A DNA stretch of 64,000 nucleotides. Source: Svornostia abyssi. Lineage in GTDB: Bacteria > Actinomycetota > Thermoleophilia > Solirubrobacterales > Solirubrobacteraceae. Made by a program: the position numbers and the translations under genes. The stretch is from contig CP088295.1 of assembly GCA_024666565.1 (NCBI GenBank), positions 1,240,001-1,304,000 of the forward strand, written 5' to 3'. The notes under the pieces are model-generated. The model ran no database searches and was not told where the DNA came from. It saw only the letters and a list, made by a program, of their open reading frames with translations. Shown here in pieces: positions 61,685 to 64,000 of this stretch (positions are counted from its first letter, which is position 1; each line of letters starts with the position of its first letter).

Positions 61685-62920
61685 ATGGCCGTCACTGTGG
61701 AACGCCCGCTCGAGGGCATCGATGTCAGCGATCTCAGCCTCTGGGAGGAGGGGCCGCCTTTCGACCTGTTCGCGCGCCTTCGCCGTGAGGCACCCGTCCA
61801 CTGGAGCCCGCTGAGCCAGTACCCCGACGAGGCAGGCTTCTGGTCGATTACTCGCTGGGACGACGTCCATCGCATCAGCCGCGACTTTGAGACCTTCTCG
61901 TCGGAGCGCGGCGGCATCCTCCTGCTCGACGAGCCTGGGCTGCCACTCGCGTTGCAGCAGCAGCAGATGATCTCCATGGATCCGCCGCGTCACGATCGCA
62001 TCAAGGCGATCTTCCAGCGGGGCTTCACGCCGGCGCGGATCAATGAACACGAGGACCGCATCCGCACGATCGTCGTCGAAGCGCTTGACAGGGTGGCTTC
62101 GACGGGTCGCTGCGACCTCGTCGCCGACGTCACTCAGCCCGTGGTATCTCGAGTGATCGGGTCGTTCATCGGCTCCGACCCGGCGGATGACGCCAAGAAC
62201 GCCGAGCGGGTCAACATGGTCCTCGCGTTCGGCGACGAGGAGGTGTCGCCCGGGTTCGAGGAGGTCGCAGCCAGCATCGAGGAGGCCTATGGCGAGTTCA
62301 TGGAGCAGGTCGAAGTCCGGCGTCAGACGCCGGCGGATGACCTGCTGACCGTGCTGGCGCACGCTGAGGTCGATGGCGAGCGCCTCAACGACCTTGAGAT
62401 CTTCACCGGTATCGGGCTCCTTTCCGCGGCGGGCAACGATTCGACCCGCTCGACGTTTGCCAGCGGGATGCTCGCCCTCCTCGAGCACCCGGAGCAGATG
62501 GGCCTCGTGCAGCGCGATCCCGGTCTGATCCCGGGCCTCGTGGAGGAGGCGCTTCGTTGCTTCCCCGCCTTCTCGCACTTCCGCCGGACCGCGCAGCGCG
62601 ATGTCGAGATGCATGCGCAGACGATCCGCGAGGGAGACAAGGTTCTGCTCTGGTACGTCTCCAGCAATCGCGATGAGACGGTCATCGACGATCCGGACCG
62701 CTTCGACATCCTCCGCGAGCCGAAGAACCACCAGGCCTTCGGTGCGGGAGGCCGTCATTTCTGCCTCGGCGCGGCGCTCGCACGCCTGGAGTTGCGGGTC
62801 CTGTTCGAGGAGACGCTGTCGCGGTTCCCGGACATCCACCTCGACGGGGAGCCCCGCCGGACGCGGTCCTGCTTCGTCAACCAGCTCAAGGAAATGCCGG
62901 TCGCGTTCACGGCGCGGTAG
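61685..62920 (+). CDS. Cytochrome P450 (CYP125/CYP142/linalool-type class I)
   Basis: This 411-residue product has I-helix LLSAAGNDSTRSTFASGM, K-helix EEALRCFPAFSHFRRTA and heme loop AFGAGGRHFCLGAALARLEL with the Cys ligand. Asn-Asp replaces the usual His/Glu-Thr pair in the I-helix, as in CYP125/CYP142/CYP226-like steroid or terpenoid hydroxylases. The ATG at 61685 follows GTACGCAGGAGGCATCA, a strong ribosome-binding site. It is a different subfamily from the P450s at 8913 and 53566. The transglutaminase-like gene follows in the same direction. Confidence 0.92.
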   Translation: MAVTVERPLEGIDVSDLSLWEEGPPFDLFARLRREAPVHWSPLSQYPDEAGFWSITRWDDVHRISRDFETFSSERGGILLLDEPGLPLALQQQQMISMDPPRHDRIKAIFQRGFTPARINEHEDRIRTIVVEALDRVASTGRCDLVADVTQPVVSRVIGSFIGSDPADDAKNAERVNMVLAFGDEEVSPGFEEVAASIEEAYGEFMEQVEVRRQTPADDLLTVLAHAEVDGERLNDLEIFTGIGLLSAAGNDSTRSTFASGMLALLEHPEQMGLVQRDPGLIPGLVEEALRCFPAFSHFRRTAQRDVEMHAQTIREGDKVLLWYVSSNRDETVIDDPDRFDILREPKNHQAFGAGGRHFCLGAALARLELRVLFEETLSRFPDIHLDGEPRRTRSCFVNQLKEMPVAFTAR

Positions 62921-62955
62921 GTGAGAAGGCCACCGAGCGGCGTCCGCCTACTGCG

Positions 62956-63621
62956 ATGACAACGACACCACCCACGAGCGAGGACCTGCAGGAAACGTGG
63001 TTCTTGGACTATCACCACCCGTCCGTCGCCGCCTTTGTCGCAACGGCGACCGAGGGGGTGACGGACGAGGCCGAGCGGCTACGGCGGCTCTTTGAGGCTG
63101 TGCGCGACGGCGTGCGCTACGACCCGTACTCGCTCTCGCAGGACCCGCGCGACTACCGCGCGAGCACGGTGGCCGGTGCCGCGGGCGCGTACTGCGTGCC
63201 CAAAGCGGTCTTGTTCGTTGCGTCGTGTCGCGCGGTCGGGGTCCCGGCCCGGCTGGGCTTCGCGGATGTGAAGAACCACCTGCAGTCCGATCGGCTGCTC
63301 GAGGTGATGGGCACCGACCTGTTCCGCTATCACGGCTACGCCGCGGTGTGGAGCGGCTCCCGGTGGGTGAAGGCGAGCCCCGCGTTCAACCGGGAGCTGT
63401 GCGCGCGGTTCGGCGTTCCGGCGCTCGAGTTCGACGGGACCGAAGATGCGCTGCTGCACGCCTTCACCGGCGACGGCCGGCGCCACATGGAGTACGTCAC
63501 CGATCACGGCACCTTCGCCGACCTTCCGCTCGACGAGATCCTGGACGCATACCGCCGGGCGTATCCGGCGATGGAGCTCACCGGCCCGGAGGCGGTTGGC
63601 GATGAGGTGTTCAGCGAGTGA
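62956..63621 (+). CDS. Transglutaminase-like cysteine protein
   Basis: This 221-residue product has the core fold catalytic Cys in GAAGAYCVPKAVLFVASCRA, His in LFRYHGYAAVWSGSRWVKA and Asp further on (SPAFNRELC or DHGTF region). The N-terminus LDYHHPSVAAFVATATEGVT and VRDGVRYDPYSLSQDP are typical of bacterial transglutaminase-like proteins. These usually act as proteases, amidases or acyl transferases. It is 35 bp after the P450 and probably in the same transcript. Confidence 0.85.
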   Translation: MTTTPPTSEDLQETWFLDYHHPSVAAFVATATEGVTDEAERLRRLFEAVRDGVRYDPYSLSQDPRDYRASTVAGAAGAYCVPKAVLFVASCRAVGVPARLGFADVKNHLQSDRLLEVMGTDLFRYHGYAAVWSGSRWVKASPAFNRELCARFGVPALEFDGTEDALLHAFTGDGRRHMEYVTDHGTFADLPLDEILDAYRRAYPAMELTGPEAVGDEVFSE

Positions 63622-63625
63622 TGTC

Positions 63626-63651
63626 GCCCAGAGCGCCTAGGCGCTCTGGGC
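63626..63651. terminator. Perfect 26-bp palindrome
   Basis: GCCCAGAGCGCCT is followed directly by its reverse complement, with no loop. It lies between the transglutaminase-like stop and the acyl-CoA synthetase start. No T tract follows; it could be an operator or a hairpin terminator. Confidence 0.45.
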
Positions 63652-63676
63652 ATGGTCAACGAGAGATGGGAAGTCG

Positions 63677-64000
63677 ATGCTCGAAGGGTTGATGCAGGAT
63701 GAAGCGCTCACCGTGCAGTCGCTGCTGCGCCGCATGCGCACGGTCGGTGCGTCCGGCGAGGTGGCGACGCTGCAGGCTGACGGATCGCTGGAACGGTGTT
63801 CGTACGGCGAGGTGGCCGAGCGGGTCGACAGGCTCTGCCGGGGGCTGTCGATGCTCGGTGTGCAGCCGGGGGACCGCGTGGCGACGCTGGCGTGGAACAA
63901 CCAGGCGCACCTCGAGGCATATCTGGCTGCGCCGAGCATGGGCGCGGTGCTGCACACGCTGAACCTGCGCCTGCACCCCGATCAGCTCGCCTACATCATC
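63677..64000 (+). CDS. AMP-forming acyl-CoA synthetase, N-terminal part (runs off the window)
   Basis: The ATG at 63677 starts 108 visible codons: LTVQSLLRRMRTVGASGEVA, RCSYGEVAERVDRLCRGLSM, GVQPGDRVATLAWNNQAHLE and MGAVLHTLNLRLHPDQLAYI. This is the first subdomain of the ANL superfamily, of the medium/long-chain fatty-acid-CoA ligase type. The P-loop and A8 motifs lie beyond the window. It would activate a carboxylate for the catabolic cluster. Confidence 0.9.
   Translation, partial: MLEGLMQDEALTVQSLLRRMRTVGASGEVATLQADGSLERCSYGEVAERVDRLCRGLSMLGVQPGDRVATLAWNNQAHLEAYLAAPSMGAVLHTLNLRLHPDQLAYII

Overview
This is a GC-rich window from what looks like an actinobacterial chromosome. Solirubrobacterales/Thermoleophilia is my best guess. 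That is an inference from very high GC, frequent GTG starts, a mycobacterial-type LexA box (TCGAAC-N4-GTTCGA), secreted proteins with 'SLKDRSVTGRKI'-type repeats, and the LLM/P450 gene content. No marker gene is present to settle the species.

Region 1 (1-11.7 kb) is ordinary chromosome. It holds sugar-phosphate metabolism (glucose-6-phosphate isomerase, ROK-family sugar kinase, short-type 6-phosphogluconate dehydrogenase), a diguanylate cyclase, an ABC exporter pair, an LPG-synthase-like flippase, a cytochrome P450, an RTX-repeat secreted protein and tRNA-Asp(GTC).

Region 2 (about 11.7-49 kb) is a mobile region that reads as an integrative/conjugative element or an integrated conjugative plasmid lying beside tRNA-Asp. 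In order it carries: an excisionase-like HTH protein and an XRE repressor with two matching operators; an SOS box, a micro-ORF and an AvcD-like anti-phage dCTP deaminase; a parAB partition cassette bracketed by GCATGCATGC sites; a sigma/anti-sigma fusion with secreted and cell-envelope proteins; a tightly overlapping type IV secretion operon (pilin, VirB6-like, VirB3-like, VirB4, lysozyme/M23 hydrolase, lipoprotein, ParA-like, SpoIIM-like, coupling protein, replication-relaxation protein); a SNF2-helicase/DUF499 chimera that looks like the scar of a defence module; an oriT/oriV-like region; and a replication/establishment module (SSB, primase, ParB-like, ArdC, sigma factor). The ardC gene is split by a 5.3 kb Tn554-like element (tnpA-tnpB-tnpC plus a terpene-cyclase-fold cargo gene). 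Its removal at a 7-bp repeat would restore the ardC frame exactly. Two families of repeated, strongly folded intergenic elements sit just upstream of genes in the replication module. One family lies exactly 36 nt before two different start codons.

Region 3 (about 50-56.6 kb) is damaged by insertion sequences: a truncated IS3, a second transposase remnant, an IS630 lacking a catalytic Asp, and another IS3 5' remnant.

Region 4 (51.5-64 kb) is an accessory, probably lipid/terpenoid/steroid-like catabolic cluster: TetR regulator, two P450s, LLM flavin/F420 oxidoreductase, MBL hydrolase, MMPL transporter, PaaI-like thioesterase, BtrH-like protein, transglutaminase-like protein and acyl-CoA synthetase. 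A shared CTGGTACG(C/T)T promoter motif suggests co-regulation of three of these genes.

A cross-cutting feature is that about ten otherwise intact genes carry single-base frameshifts, nearly all inside G or C runs. In nine of them the corrected length is an exact multiple of three. This pattern suggests uncorrected homopolymer sequencing errors rather than decay, so these genes should be read as probably functional.
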